Below, one piece after another: positions 25,301 to 37,500 of a stretch of 64,000 bases of DNA. The stretch comes from Tethya wilhelma (taxonomy: Eukaryota > Porifera > Demospongiae > Tethyida > Tethyidae): the NCBI GenBank assembly GCA_964030475.1, contig CAXIPT010000003.1, positions 8,224,515 through 8,288,514 on the forward strand, in the 5' to 3' direction. Every line of letters starts with the position of its first letter. Within the stretch, counting starts at the first letter, position 1. Below the pieces are notes generated by a model. That model saw only the letters and a list, made by a program, of their open reading frames with translations. It was not told the origin of the DNA and made no database searches. The position numbers and the translations under genes were made by a program.

Positions 25301-28300
25301 TGCCTTCTCTGTATGGCAGCCATTCATTTCTGCATTCATGCATATTAAGCTACTTGAAAATTCAAAATGATTCACTTGATTCACAATGACACACTTCGAC
25401 TCAACATGGAAAGAGAGTACTAGATGCAGCCCACATGGGAAGAATTCTGGACACACTCAAACAGCCATTCCATTTTGTTTGCTTTCTTTTTACGATTTGG
25501 CCATTCGTGTGTCCTGATACATTTCCAATGTTTTTTTTTACTTGTCTATAACAGAAGCCTTTTAGAGCCAACGACTCAGTTTTTGCAGAGTTATTCACGT
25601 GAATATTTGTATATTGCGCTACATAGAAATGGGCCATCTGTAGTCTGGATTGCCAGACTCTTTGCAATGAATGGAAGAGCCTGGTACAGATCCTACCCAA
25701 GATTTGCTCAGCTTATCAAAATCTGTAGATTTGATGTAGCCAGAACCTCCTGGGCAAGTTGGTTGCAATATCTTTCAACAATGACATTGAAGTGTTCCAT
25801 AATTGGGGCGAGCCTGAGCGAGCCCCATTGGAACGGTGAAACATTGAGGCAACTGGAACAGTGTCGACCAAACCGGAAATAGCAATGATGCTCAAATTAT
25901 GCGAAAAATTTTAAAAAATTAAACAACCTGGCCTCAGATTAATTACGGTATTTCTATTTACACGCGCGCACGCAAAATCGAAAAACATGCGCAGATCTAC
26001 TCTGAACAAGTCCTTCAAGCATAATTATGCTACAAGTTAGTTGCTGCTTTAGTCTAACAGTACTGGCAGTCTGCCACTAACAGTCAGCTCAGCCTGACAG
26101 TACTTCCACTCATGTCAGCTAAGCATAACAGTACTGCCACTCACAGTCAGCTCAGCCTGACAGGCACTCACAGGTCAGCTCAGCCTGGCAGTACTGGCAC
26201 TCACAGCCTGACAGTAATGCCACTCACAGTCAGCTAAGCCTAGCTTGTTTCTTCACTCCTTCCTAGGCGAATGGGCAGCCGGCCTGCTTGTGGCCTTGAC
26301 TGAGTTGTAGATCTACTTATATTATTATGGGCTAGAATCATTTCAATTTTGCCTATAACAAGAGTAGATATATTCATGCTCTTATCTACTTTGTAATAGC
26401 ATAGTCCTGTGAATGAAGATCCTTCGCTCAGGCTTGCCCAACGATGTTTCCATTTGACTAGTAATAATTATTTTTGTCATTCTACATTATCACTAATCAA
26501 ATCTACAATAACCAGATTTTGGTAATCTGGAACCACTCTTGGGTACGATACATGTACAATGTATATGTACCAGACTCTCTCATGCGAACACATGTGAAGA
26601 GTTTGGCCAGCCAGACTAGTCCATCCATGCCATTCCTGTGTACCCAGTACTACCATACTGGGATTATAGTTAGGCTTTCAGGCTAAGAGCCTTTTCTTGG
26701 TTTAGCAAGAGGCAACAAATATACAATGATGCTGTTTGATGCTGTTATGAAACTATAAAAAAAAAACCAGCTTCCATGGAGAACAGGAACAAGTTTAGAT
26801 TGTATGCAGAGTATTATGAAACTCTTCTGAATTTAGATGTGTACTAATGTGTTAGCCTCTCTCCCCTTCTTTTCTCAGAATCTGAGCAAAACCCAGACAG
26901 TTGAGGTCAGACAGAAGAAATCAACTAGATGTATAGCTTTGGATTATGAAATTAGTTAATTACCAGATGCCCACAAAACAGTGTCAATGAGACATAAGTC
27001 AAGAGATGTCTGTCTACCTTTGTGTCTACCCTGATGCTAATTCATAATTATGACAACTCCTACCTGGCTCTCCCTTCCTATTGCTGAAAAAAAAGAGAAG
27101 AAACCACAACTGCATTTATACCAAACTACTTGGCACGAATTTGAAACAGATTTTCCAGAATTAGATCATGCAGTATATATACCTGAAAATCGCATGATGA
27201 TCTGTGCCCTTTTTTCATGTAGACCAAGAGGCTTCATCAAAGCAGCTAACTCTATATGATCTGCTTTAGCTACAGACTGAGCTGTAGAATGTAATGCAAA
27301 AAACTCCCACAAAAGTGGTAGAGCAGAAGAACCTGCATGCAATACATTTTTGTGCACAATTACAATTAAGTGGTTCAATGTAGCACAAGCAGAGGCATTT
27401 AGTTGGAACACGACTAACACCTTGAAATTTAACTTTGTATGTACAATACCAAAGAGTACTCTTGACATACCCCTTACAAATCATCTTCCCACAAATTATA
27501 CCCTATAGTGTGAAATTTTCGTGGGGGAAAATTTTTGCGAATTTCGTGGTTTGGCAGCTTTCCGCGAAAATTTTCCCACACGAAATTTGTAAGGTATGTG
27601 GTCGTCACGTATGGTTGAGATGCAATCCACGAAAATTTTCCCCACAAATTTCTATTCAAGGCGAAAATGCCAAAATTTTTCCCCACAAAAATTTCCCTCT
27701 ATACGGTATATACAATGCAATTATTGTGGGTAAAATTATTGTATCAGCAAGATCCTCTCTCTTGTGCAAGTTTTTAAAAAGTGAAAGAGAGAGTCCAGCA
27801 GGGGTATATGTTTGAAATATAAAGCTGCACTCAATTAAATCTGCTTTAATTGACAGTTATGAAATGACAGTGTACAGGACCACAAGGCATTTACAGCCCT
27901 CTTTTGATAGCGCAAGCCACAAGTCAATTGTTGAGATAGCAGAAGTTGATTGACTAGCCATGTGTAGTCTATTTTACACATGCTGTACTTGAATCTGCAA
28001 CAGTCACTGCAGTTAAAATGTTAAGTTTGAGTTATTTAAGAGCAATATTAACGACCATTACCACCATTCTGAAAATATATATTTGACCGTATGTTGACCA
28101 GCAGTAGAATGTCACTTTGACTGTCAACTTCACATATATACACAAACGCCACCCCTTGCTGTTCCTCTCCTTGTACTTTGTTTCAATGGTCAATGGCTCA
28201 ACCCCAACAAAAATGACACCAATAATTATGCACTGTGTCCCAATAAACAGGAAGTTACTAAAAATTAATATCAAAGAGACTTACACCAGCTACTACCAGT

Positions 28301-31300
28301 AAGAACTGCTGACCACATAGCTATAGTTACTAACTATACAGGAGTAGTAACAAATGCACATTTCCAGACCTGAATTTTCTAAAGCATCACAATTAAAACG
28401 TCATGATTTCTATTACTAGTAATTTCCGGTCCACTAAATAATGATCAACACATTTCCTTTCTTAACCATACTTTAGTAGTATAATACATGCATGTGTATA
28501 TCCAACCTTATTGCCCTAGCAGACTAAGTCAGGTTGGATTAGGTATGGCATGCTTTGTCGTGTCTGGAAGAACATACTGGTCATGTATTTTTTAACAATA
28601 CTTCATGGGTATTAGACTCATTCAAGCAACTGCTGACATAAAATACTTCCTAGGTCCAAGAAATACCTGAACCAGCAATGAGTCAATTATACCTGTTGTG
28701 CGGTTAAGGAATATTGTAGCAACAAGAAGCTTCCATGGATCAGTGTATAATTGCTCCTGGATTAGTCCATAAGGTGACTTTGGAGGATCAAAGGTGGGAT
28801 ACTGTAAATGTTTGTGCTTTTTTGCACTCTCTAATTTTCCAAGTTGTATATTCACTAAACTACAATTACAAATCTTTTGGGGGGCTGATTCTCTCGATTT
28901 TGATTGCATCTCTTGGCTTCTTCCTTTACTGTTCACAGCAGACCCATGTGTGCTACCCAATCTGAAATATTGGCTTGTGTGTGCATAGTAGAAAGTCACA
29001 TACCGTAAATCGCGAAATTTTCGTGTTAAAAATTTTTCCTACGTTAAATTTTCGTGTTGAATAATTTTCGTAGGATCGCCGCGTTACGCATCCCCACCCA
29101 CTATTTTGCAATTTTTCGTGCATTTAATTTTCGTAGTCTGTAGCGACTACTAAAATTTAGCGACTACGAAATTTTCACGATTTACGGTATATCAAGTAGT
29201 ATACAAAATAAAATAACTTACCTTATGAAAGAGAGAAATGGCCAAATCGAACAAACAAAGCAACAAAATGGAATCGCTGACCTGCCAGATTAGATTATTT
29301 CTGTAGTAATATACCCTATCCATAATTGAGCCTAATACAAACGTAAAGTTCCTCATGCTACATGCAGGACTTTACACTTGTAATCTAAGAGCAATTTTAC
29401 CTTGTTTGCGTAAAGTTTAGCTACTCTAGTGTGCCCTTGTATTTCCAATGTTTCTATACTTGTCTACAAGGCCAATGATGATTCACGTACGCATAAACCT
29501 AAGAAGTATTCACCGGCTAAAGCAGTGCATGAGTACATGAGAAACTTTTCAGGCTAGGCTTGTTCCTAAGTATACTCACAGGGAGAGAACCTGTGAAAAA
29601 GGCCACTTCAGGCTGAATTCAAGATTGAATATGTACACCTGGACTTCAAAAATGAGCACGCTAGTCTCACGTAGTGTGCGTGCGGAGCAAAAATTTAGAT
29701 AGAGGCCAGGGCTGACTACATGACACTATGAGTAAGCTTGTTTGTGTGAAAAGGAATATTAACTTGACCTATAAGCAGCTTCCTCATATATAATACATGT
29801 GTCAACAAGGGAAACAATGATACACATGTACATACATATCACGGACAGCTCAAAGAGTGATGAAGTTTCAAGTTAAGCTGCTGCGTTGAACATGGCCCTA
29901 ATGCACTCTTTCTTCCATTAATTTCTACACTCATGCATAACTATTTGGGAAGTGGCAACATGAGGGACCCAACATGGCGAAAGAGTATCACATGCAGCCC
30001 ACAGAAGGATTCGGTACACAATCTAACAACCATTCTATCTTGTTTGCTTTCTTTTTACGATTTAGCCATTCCTGTGTTTTGTACGTTTACCGTAGATCGG
30101 GAAATTTTCGTTGGTAAAATATTTCGCCTGTTAAATTTTCGCGTAGTTTAATTTTCGTCGTTGCGGATGATTCGGTAAAGATCGCCATACAAAATAATTT
30201 TTTGCCGAGTTTAATTTTCGTCGGTAATGGTCGTCGACGAAACTTTTTTAGCGACGAAAATTTCCCGATCTACAGTAAGTGTGTCTAATCCCAGAATGTC
30301 TAATATCATAGGCAGTGGCTAGTCTAGTCCTAGACCCCGCCTTTTCCGCCCAGCGAAAAATGGGGGTCTAGAAAAACTGGCACACATTTTGTGTTCTCTG
30401 CTCAAAATCAGGCAGAGCCAATCAGATTGCTTACATGAAGTCATGTGACTATAAAGTCACATGACAGAACATTGATTGTGGAAGTCGCGAAAAACTATTA
30501 CTTGTAAACTGAACAGTCTGCAGAATATTTGCGTGTGTGTATAAAAGTTTTGAAACTCGAACAACGTGCCATTGACATCGCTGAAGCTAGCGCTTTCATC
30601 TCAGAATGGAACAGATAAGAATCTCGTTGTTACTAAGGCATGAGCTACGGAAATTCAGTAGGTAGGGTTAGCCCCGGTGACATTTTGACTTAAAGCACTC
30701 GATCTATTTGGCGAAGATTACTTACTGGCTACTCTTTCCTCAAGTTATAATATTCACTATAAAGTCTCCTGCTTGGACACAAAAAACTGTGTTGAAACTT
30801 GCTCGCGAAAATGTTGTAGGATCCGTAATAAATTTTTGAGGTCAGGCTGCACGTGAATCATGACGAAGTTACTAATAATTACATTCCAAATTTTCACTGA
30901 AAGTGTGCAAGTTTTTCTAGACCCCCATTTTTCGCTGGGCGGAAAAGGCAGGGTCTAGGACTAGACTAGGCAGTGGCTAGAGAGCCGGGTCCGTATACTA
31001 AGCTAAATATATGGTAGTCAATGGAACCGGCACTTTAGTCCCGCGCCGCTGGAGTGCCGGTAAATCCAGATACTATAATCTGGCAATACGAAATCAATAG
31101 GAAAGTATACGGACTACCGGTTCTCTAGCCACTGCAAATATCATAATGTCTATTAAAACCTAGGCCTAGCCCTAACCCTAGACCTAGCCATTTTTGGATT
31201 CCAGCTTTATTTTAATTTATTTATTGCATCAGTACTGTTCATTTCACATGTCATTTGAATATTCTATTGCTTGGTTGTTTTTTTTTTGACTTTAGTATAC

Positions 31301-31440
31301 CTTTTCAGAAAGTAAGGACTTGCAACCGCCTTCCTCTTCTTGCTGTCAAATATACGAGTAGTTATGAACAATGGTTGGTTGTCACTTGTACCTTGGAGCA
31401 AAGCATCATCACCTGCTGCTGCTGCTGCTGCATTATCCAT
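16675..31440 (-). CDS. MBD4: MBD4-type thymine DNA glycosylase, no MBD domain
   Basis: Four exons join in frame: 31440-31301, 28961-28693, 27332-27183 and 16865-16675 (249 residues, ATG to TGA). Residues about 41-44 are SPYF, a motif found ahead of the glycosylase domain in MBD4 proteins. From about residue 101 the chain matches the human MBD4 glycosylase: [38 protein letters not shown], then the helix-hairpin-helix [17 protein letters not shown] with the catalytic Asp at residue 209, and [10 protein letters not shown]. The enzyme removes T or U from G mismatches produced by deamination of methylcytosine. The leader is only about 100 residues and has no methyl-CpG-binding domain. The last intron is 10.3 kb and holds LINE and SINE copies and an N gap. 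The ATG lies 65 bp from that of ISY1 on the other strand, so a bidirectional promoter is likely. Confidence 0.9.
17178..17357. mobile_element. TACCGTA-terminus palindromic element
   Basis: TACCGTACAGCAGGTAAATT at the left is mirrored by AATTTACCCGCTTTACGGTA at the right. It belongs to the TACCGTA-ended group found throughout the window and lies in the last MBD4 intron. Confidence 0.75.
19484..19596. mobile_element. TAGCCTCG-terminus TIR element, 113 bp, with unoccupied site in copy 2
   Basis: Begins TAGCCTCGTTCCCAGGC and ends GCCTGGGCACGAGGCTA. AGTAACGAC flanks both sides (19475-19483, 19597-19605). The direct-repeat copy has a single AGTAACGAC at 22218-22226 and no element: a precise filled and empty pair. 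Confidence 0.9.
19679..19985 (-). mobile_element. tRNA-derived SINE
   Basis: Reading the minus strand: a tRNA-like head with TGGCCTGGTGG (A-box-like) and a perfect B box GGTTCGAGTCC, a GC-rich body containing GGATGTAAAGCCGTCGGTCC, and an A-rich tail (the T-rich tract at 19679-19708 on the plus strand). The same insertion existed in block copy 2, where the T tract and the 5' edge flank the N gap at 22361-22451. Confidence 0.65.
21563..24035 (-). mobile_element. Non-LTR retrotransposon remnant, block copy 2 (direct repeat of copy 1)
   Basis: Repeats 18834-21559 in the same orientation with only scattered differences and a few indels. It lacks the 113-bp TIR element of copy 1, and the SINE interior is replaced by Ns. 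The junction between copies is at about 21560, inside an element with AAAGTCCATCTGG termini. It carries the same YAND palm motif and the same endonuclease and linker fragments. Confidence 0.8.
22361..22451. other. Assembly gap (Ns) within SINE copy
   Basis: A short run of Ns directly after a T homopolymer that corresponds to the SINE tail in copy 1; copy 1 predicts the missing content. Confidence 0.98.
23955..24191. mobile_element. TIR element, AAAGTCCATCTGGTTTGA termini
   Basis: TAAAGTCCATCTGGTTTGAA at the left is mirrored by TCTCAAACCAGATGGACTTT at the right. Partial copies occur at 5433-5585 and 21476-21559; the direct-repeat junction at 21560 falls in one. Confidence 0.7.
24530..25080 (-). 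mobile_element. LINE reverse transcriptase C-terminal fragment
   Basis: On the minus strand [17 protein letters not shown] leads to [19 protein letters not shown], a stop, then [19 protein letters not shown] and [12 protein letters not shown]. This is the region after the RT palm of CR1/Jockey-like elements. It is interrupted by at least one stop and is distinct from the repeated block upstream. Confidence 0.7.
25081..27182. other. MBD4 intron: repeats and a minisatellite, no supported gene
   Basis: Contains a palindromic element related to 32752-33018 (about 25400-25680), a GGGGCGAGCCTGAGCGAGCC motif at 25805-25827, and the minisatellite at 26060-26243. A 152-codon open frame at 25424-25882 is built from these repeats and is not considered a gene. 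Confidence 0.55.
26060..26243. repeat. Minisatellite, about 40-bp unit
   Basis: Imperfect repeats of a unit like GTCAGCTCAGCCTGACAGTA followed by CTGCCACTCACA, about four to five copies with internal deletions. Confidence 0.75.
27499..27708. mobile_element. TACCGTA-group palindromic element
   Basis: Starts TACCCTATAGTGTGAAATTT and ends CCCTCTATACGGTA, with many GAAAATTTTC blocks. Lies in the MBD4 intron between exons 2 and 3. Confidence 0.7.
29001..29189. mobile_element. TACCGTA-group palindromic element
   Basis: TACCGTAAATCGCGAAATTT at the left mirrors AAATTTTCACGATTTACGGTA at the right (one base longer). Lies in MBD4 intron 1. Confidence 0.75.
30088..30277. mobile_element. TACCGTA-group palindromic element
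   Basis: TACCGTAGATCGGGAAATTT at the left mirrors AAATTTCCCGATCTACAGTA at the right. Lies in MBD4 intron 1. Confidence 0.75.
30311..31136. mobile_element. GGCAGTGGCTAGAG-terminus TIR element hosting a nested insertion
   Basis: Outer ends GGCAGTGGC(TAGAG) and CTCTAGCCACTGCA are inverted, and AATATCATA flanks both sides (30302-30310, 31137-31145). The nested element 30320-30968 duplicated the host's own first nine bases. Without it the host is about 168 bp. Confidence 0.7.
30320..30968. mobile_element. TAGTCTAGTCC-terminus TIR element, nested, 9-bp target duplication
   Basis: Begins TAGTCTAGTCCTAGACCC and ends GGGTCTAGGACTAGACTA, flanked by GGCAGTGGC on both sides (30311-30319, 30969-30977). 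Subterminal GGGCGGAAAAGGC sequences also pair. 649 bp, non-autonomous. A one-ended relative starts at 31724 in the second ISY1 intron. Confidence 0.85.
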
Positions 31441-31505
31441 TTGTTTTCTAAATAACGCACATCACTGCAAGCAGGTGACAATCACTTACTTGGCAGTTAT
31501 ACAAA
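31441..31505. promoter_or_regulatory. Putative bidirectional promoter, MBD4/ISY1
   Basis: Only 65 bp separate the MBD4 ATG (minus strand, 31440) and the ISY1 ATG (plus strand, 31506), so the 5' UTRs or core promoters must overlap. No TATA box is evident. Divergence is directly visible; shared regulation is inferred. Confidence 0.6.
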
Positions 31506-34500
31506 ATGGTAAGCGTCTCTTAGGTCAAAAATTTAGTGTAGAGAACGTAACAATCTGTATATATGCTTTACATTTATTATCAATATATTGTTACTAAATT
31601 TGTTACACAGGCAAGAAATCATGAAAAAGCCATGTAAGTATTTTAAATTTTATATACACAGTAAAACCTTGATTCATTTAGAAGCTCACTCTAATACCGA
31701 GTTAAGCTTGCAGTGGGTGGCGTAGTCTAGTCCTAGACCTTTCCTGTTTTGCCAGCAAAAAATACGGGTCTAGGGAAACTGGTGCACTGCCGGTGAAATT
31801 CTGGAATGTATTAAACTTTGTCATGATTCGCGCAGTACAATCACATACAGCCTGACCTCAAAAATGAATTACGAATCTTACAGCATTTTTGCACAGGTTT
31901 CAACACAAATCAATATTTTTTGTGTCCATTCAGGAGACTTTAGTCAGTAAATAATCTTCACCGAATAGATCTAGTGCTTTAAGTCAAAACCTCATGCTAA
32001 TCCTACCCGCTGCAACTTCCGTAGCTCATGCCTTGTATTACTAGATTCTTATCTATTCCATTTGTAGATGATAGGGCTAGTGATGTCAATGGCACATTGT
32101 TTTCAGGTTTTAAACTTTTTTTCCCTTTAAATAGAATTTTAATGTTAAATTGGAACATAATAATTATGGTACGACACAAGATAGCAATAGAACTGTGTCA
32201 CCCAGCGTTAAAAAGAAAAAAAGAAATAGATATAATAAGCAATAAAGACACAATACAACATATGCAAACAAACGAATAAACTGACCAGTGAGCAATTATA
32301 CAGAAAACTGGAGACTAAAATAAAAATATGCACGAATAATTCAGTAACTACACAGTAGTAAAAAAATTGTAAAGATTAGATTTAAAACTGCTGGAGCTAG
32401 GATTGGGATTGATTGACACGATCAGGAAGGGAGTTCCACAGTGGAATAACATCAATAAAGAAAGAAGCCGTATGGGTAACAGTTGAGACAAATGGCTAGA
32501 CTGTTAAATTTATACACACACGCAAAAATTCTGCAGACTGGTCAGTTTACAAGTAACATTGTGGGTGGGGAGAGTTCCCAGTGGCTTTCCTTCTATTTTA
32601 GGTTTTGGATTGTTTGTAGTCCATTAATTATTTTGTGAATTTTCATACAATATATTATTTATTGGCATACAATTTTCCTCCCCAATTGTTAGGCTGCTTC
32701 TAAATCGTTTTTATGAAGCAAAAAAACAAGAAGGAAAGTTCAAGGTATTTGATACAAGTAAAAAATCATTGGAAATGTAACCACAGGAATGGCTAAATCA
32801 TAAAAAGAAAGCAAACAAGATGGAATGGCTGCTAGAGTGTGTGCAGAATTTTTCCTGTATGGGCTGCATTTAACACTCTCTTTCCTTATTGAGTCTCCCA
32901 TTTTGCCCACAGGAAGAATTCCTTACACACTCTAACAGCCATTACATCTTGTTTGCTTTCTTTTTACGATTTAGCCATTCCTGTGTCTCGTTACATTTCT
33001 AATGTTTTCTTTACTTGTTTGTTCTAATTTTTTCATAATTCTACAAATCACATTTGAGTTGTGTATGTATAGCCTGCTTGATAGTGTTCAAAGTGAAACA
33101 TGCATCTCAGTCATTTGGAGACAGGAGCTGTATCATAAGATTTACTTGCCTTGCTATAATTATTATAACAATTTAGAAAGTATTCATCTACTAAGAAGAG
33201 CAACCAGGTTTCACGAAATAGTTCCAGGCAACTTGTATTTGAACTTCAAATAATGCACAGTTTTTCCAGAGTTATTTGCGTGAATATTTGTATTGCGCTA
33301 ATGGGCCATCCGTGCCATTTCTGTGTATCCAGTGCTACTGTACTGGGAATACTTACAGTACATCAATGTTTAAATTGACTCCTTGCCCTGCATTGTCTGT
33401 TGGTTTGTACGTGTTTGTCCCCATCTACCTAAAGTTAATAACTACTGTAGATCTGTAAATTTTCACGTGTTTTGGCAATGATCACCGTACGTTATAAATT
33501 TTCGCACTTTTAATTTAACCACTCGCATGTGTGGCGAAAATTTCCTGATCTATGATATGTTTAAAGTCTGCAGTTATATCATATATAAGGTTTTAAATGC
33601 ATGCATTGAATATTTGTAAATTCGCGAGTCTCTCCATGATTCTCTCCACTAGTCTCTCCAATGTTTGCTAGATTAAAATCAATAACGAACTCTATTGTAT
33701 ATGTGCATGTGATGATCACATACAGCATTCTCAATGCTATGCTCTATTTGTACAGTATCAGAATTTAGGCAAATTCAAGACTGGAATAAAGCAAAATTTG
33801 ACAGCTAGCTTTCTACAACCAGTGTAAACATAGCAAGCCTTATATCATAGCAATTTATAGCTTGTATGAAGGAAGGCATACATGCATTAGGTATCACTCC
33901 TAGTAAAACTTTGAGCCCACTTACCCCTCTTCCCTTTCCCTTAGCAATAATAATGTGAGTTTTCTTATCAAATTTTCTGATGCTCTAATTAAGATTTAGC
34001 AAAATAGTCACAAAAATAGCATTGTGATTGTCTCCTAACTTGAATGACTCTCAGCCTGAGCTATTCATGCTGATTATTATTAATAGCAGGAAATTTTTAC
34101 TGCCATGATTGAGACACAGGTGTATGTTTATGGTTAATAAGTTCACTACTCTGCTCAGTACACGAGATGTGTATTGCCTAGGTTTGTTGTGATCTGAGTG
34201 TGATTGTATTTGAGAACTGCCTCAAACAGATTTTATTCACTATAATTATTACATATTACTTATTAAATTTATACAGGCTCGAAGACCCTATCTTGCTTCA
34301 GAATGTGATAATGTTAGAGCTGCCGAAAAATGGAGATTACAGGTGTGTACACATATTGAATAATTCTATGCGCAATCTATAAACTGTATGTTAATTTGAA
34401 TGGGAGATTTTAGTACATTTTTTTTCTGCATGCTATTTTTGCCACTCAAGTTAGTGGCAAATACATTTTTATTTTAATAATGAAAGTTTCCCAATATACA

Positions 34501-37500
34501 GTACGTAAATATTACCGTATAGTGGGAAATTTTCGCAGGTCCAAATTTTCACGATAAAGCATGTAGAAACGCTAGTTCGTTTTTTCGTAGTTCAAATTTT
34601 CGCGGATTCTACATCCAGCAATGACATACGTGCACAAGCACTATTCGAGTCACGTGTTAATATCTTCACGGTTCTTTTTTTCGCGGTCAGATCGCCACTG
34701 CGAAAATCACAAAAAATTGAACTCTGTGAAGATTTCCCGCTGTACGGTACCATAATTATATCTTCTAAAAAATTGGTGCAAAATAAACTTACGTAATTTA
34801 GTTTTGCCGATGTTGTGGAGATTACTTTGCATGCATGTGCCGCACATGTGATCAATTAGATATGTATACTTGTGGTGACCTTTGCCAAAAAGTAGAGATA
34901 AATTAACAATACAGTATAATGGGTGGCAAATATAAGAGGTGTTGAATTTTAGAAGATATGTGGTAACCATCAAAGTATATAATGCAAACATGAAAGAATT
35001 GTACTAGGGTTCATTGTTTTGTACTACTTGATTTCCCTTTGAAGTGTGGCTTTATAAAAGTTTCAATGCAAATACATGTTCAGTGTATAGTGTTTACAAA
35101 TATGATTTTGAGCTGCAGCCATGCATAGTAATCAAGTGGCTTGTTATAGATCTGCAAAAAAAGAGAAAGCACCACTCTAGTGTATGCCTGGAATTCACAG
35201 AACTCTACGTATGATGTAATAGTTGCCTTTCATGCATATGTCTGCCCTTATTTGCAGATTATCAGGGAGATTTCAATGAAAGTATCACAAATTCAGAACC
35301 GTGAGTATACATAGGAGTTGGTTTGTATTTCATGTCAATATCAGCTTTCTGGGAAGTGTTTGAGTAGGAAAACCTCAAATTTTCCACCTAGAGTTTGACT
35401 TCATTTCTATCTATAAACTTCATGTAAAAATATATAACTTACTGTACATTAATGGTGTGATCCTGATCACTAAAAGATTATAGATCTATTTATAGCTAAG
35501 AATCATTTATTTAAAAAAAAATCTGGTCAATTGGTCAAATGGGTCAATGCTGGTGTCACATATGATCTTACTCCTGAGTACACGTATATCTTTCTCTCAC
35601 TAGAAGAATGCAAGGCATTGTGAGGCGAGCCTGAGTGAGCGCAGCTTTTTGCATGAGTTGTACGGCCAGTGTATGGAGAATATTTGTCAGAATGCTGAAT
35701 TATGGTATAGATCTGCCGGGCTGTCAGTGTGAGTACAAAACTGACCGTGTTCAAATGACTGTGATGTGAACGTCTGAAATTAGCTTACACAAAGGATTGC
35801 TAATGAGATGTAAAGTCTAGAGTTATTTTCGAACTTGGTATCTCTTAACCGCTGACGCTGTATGTTGAGCAAGCCTGGCATCACCCGTTTTTCTCCTTGC
35901 AGTCTCTGCCTATCTTTCTGTTGGGCACTGCTTTTAAACTGTTTCTGTGCCTTTCTCTCAGAGGATATGCTTAGCAACTGTCTAAGTGTCACAATCTCTA
36001 GCTATTAGCAAAACCATTTCTCAACTGTTCTGCTCTAGCTGCCTCTGTCTGATTTCTTGATCGACTGTCTCAAAAACATGTCCACACTCTAAACTTAATA
36101 ATGCGCTTGCGCATGCGTGAGTAATGCGTGGTACATGGTACGGGTCGACCATTATGTTAGCTAGAATTAGCTTAGGTGTGAACGTACAAGACCCAACGAT
36201 GACAGACAGACAGACACACCCGACATACTACTCCCTATGTGGGGCTCTCTCAGGCTCGCCACAATTAGTAGAGCAGTCTGGTTGCACTATGCTTAATCAC
36301 ATGTGACACGTACAGGACTGTATTCCTGATTCAATCTATGCATCATTTTACTAGGGAAAGGGTTATGTATTTTAGACATTTTGTCTTCTAAGATAATTCA
36401 GGAAGCATCATTATTAAAGTTTTGTTGTTGTTGTTTATAATTTTGCAATGAAAATAGCATAATCTATATAGTATGTCCATATTCTACTTTGTTTGCTAAT
36501 ATTGTAGCTGGTCTAGGAGAATTTAGAATTCGTGACTTGAATGATGAAATCAACAAGTTGCTCAGGGAGAAGCGGCATTGGGAGGAAAGGATAATGGAAC
36601 TAGGAGGAACTAACTATGCAGTAAGAATCTAGTCCAATACTAATGTTGTTGGTAATAATTATTATACCCATACAATTCACAAATATAATCCAAAATTTTC
36701 TCTAGTTTTTCTGCTTCAGCCTTCGTTATTAATCCTCAGCATACATTCATCGGGTTACTGATTCTAGTAGAAACAATTCTTGAGCTTGATTTATCACTCA
36801 TAAAGCAGAATAGATTCATAAATTACTGGTGATGCTAGTGTTGCAGAGCCATGGTTGGGTGGTCATCCCCAGTAGTGTCGATATCTAATTTCAAAAATAG
36901 CAGCTCTAGTAACAACATCTATAGAGTGTAAATATTCATGAACCATTTAAAGCTATATTGCTTGTGGACTTTCATCAGAAATAAAACTTAAGTTTATTTA
37001 AGTTGCTCTCTGGCCATCTTTATCAGGTAGACAGCTCCCTGGCCAGCTTATGAGGTAGACAGCTCCCTGGTCATCTTATGAGGTAGACAGCTCCCTGGCC
37101 ATCTTATTCGTATAAATTATGCATAGCGCCTGCATTAATATTGGTATTGGGTTGTCAGTGTTTAATTTTCGCACACTGGAACATGTATGAAAATTTCCCC
37201 AATGCGAATATTAGTCAAATAATGGTATTAACTTTTTGACAGAAATTTGGTCCAAAAATGTTGGATCATGAAGGAAAAGAAGTTCCTGGTAACAGAGGTT
37301 ACAAGTTAGTTTAATACAAGACTTGTTGCATAGGTGTTTGTGATAAAAATATTGTATTCTATAGATACTTTGGAGCTGCAAGAGATCTTCCTGGTGTGAG
37401 AGAACTTTTTCAAAAGCAACGTAAGAAATGACAAATGAAATCATTGCTTGAAAGTTTATAGGAGAAACTTTGTGTCTTATCTTGTTCGTAGCCTTTTGTA

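Noticed and set aside
25424..25882. 152-codon plus-strand open frame
   Set aside because: Built from a palindromic repeat and a GGGGCGAGCCTGAG motif that recur elsewhere; no protein-like composition or splice context.
26060..26243. CRISPR-like array
   Set aside because: The repeated units are contiguous and imperfect without unique spacers; it is a eukaryotic minisatellite.
28622..28692. Extension of MBD4 exon 2 past 28693
   Set aside because: The frame stays open but the homology to MBD4 stops at NRTTG, where a GTATAA donor lies, and resumes in phase at 27332.
31140..31195. Telomere-like CCTAACCCTAG sequence
   Set aside because: Only a few degenerate units in unique sequence; not an array.
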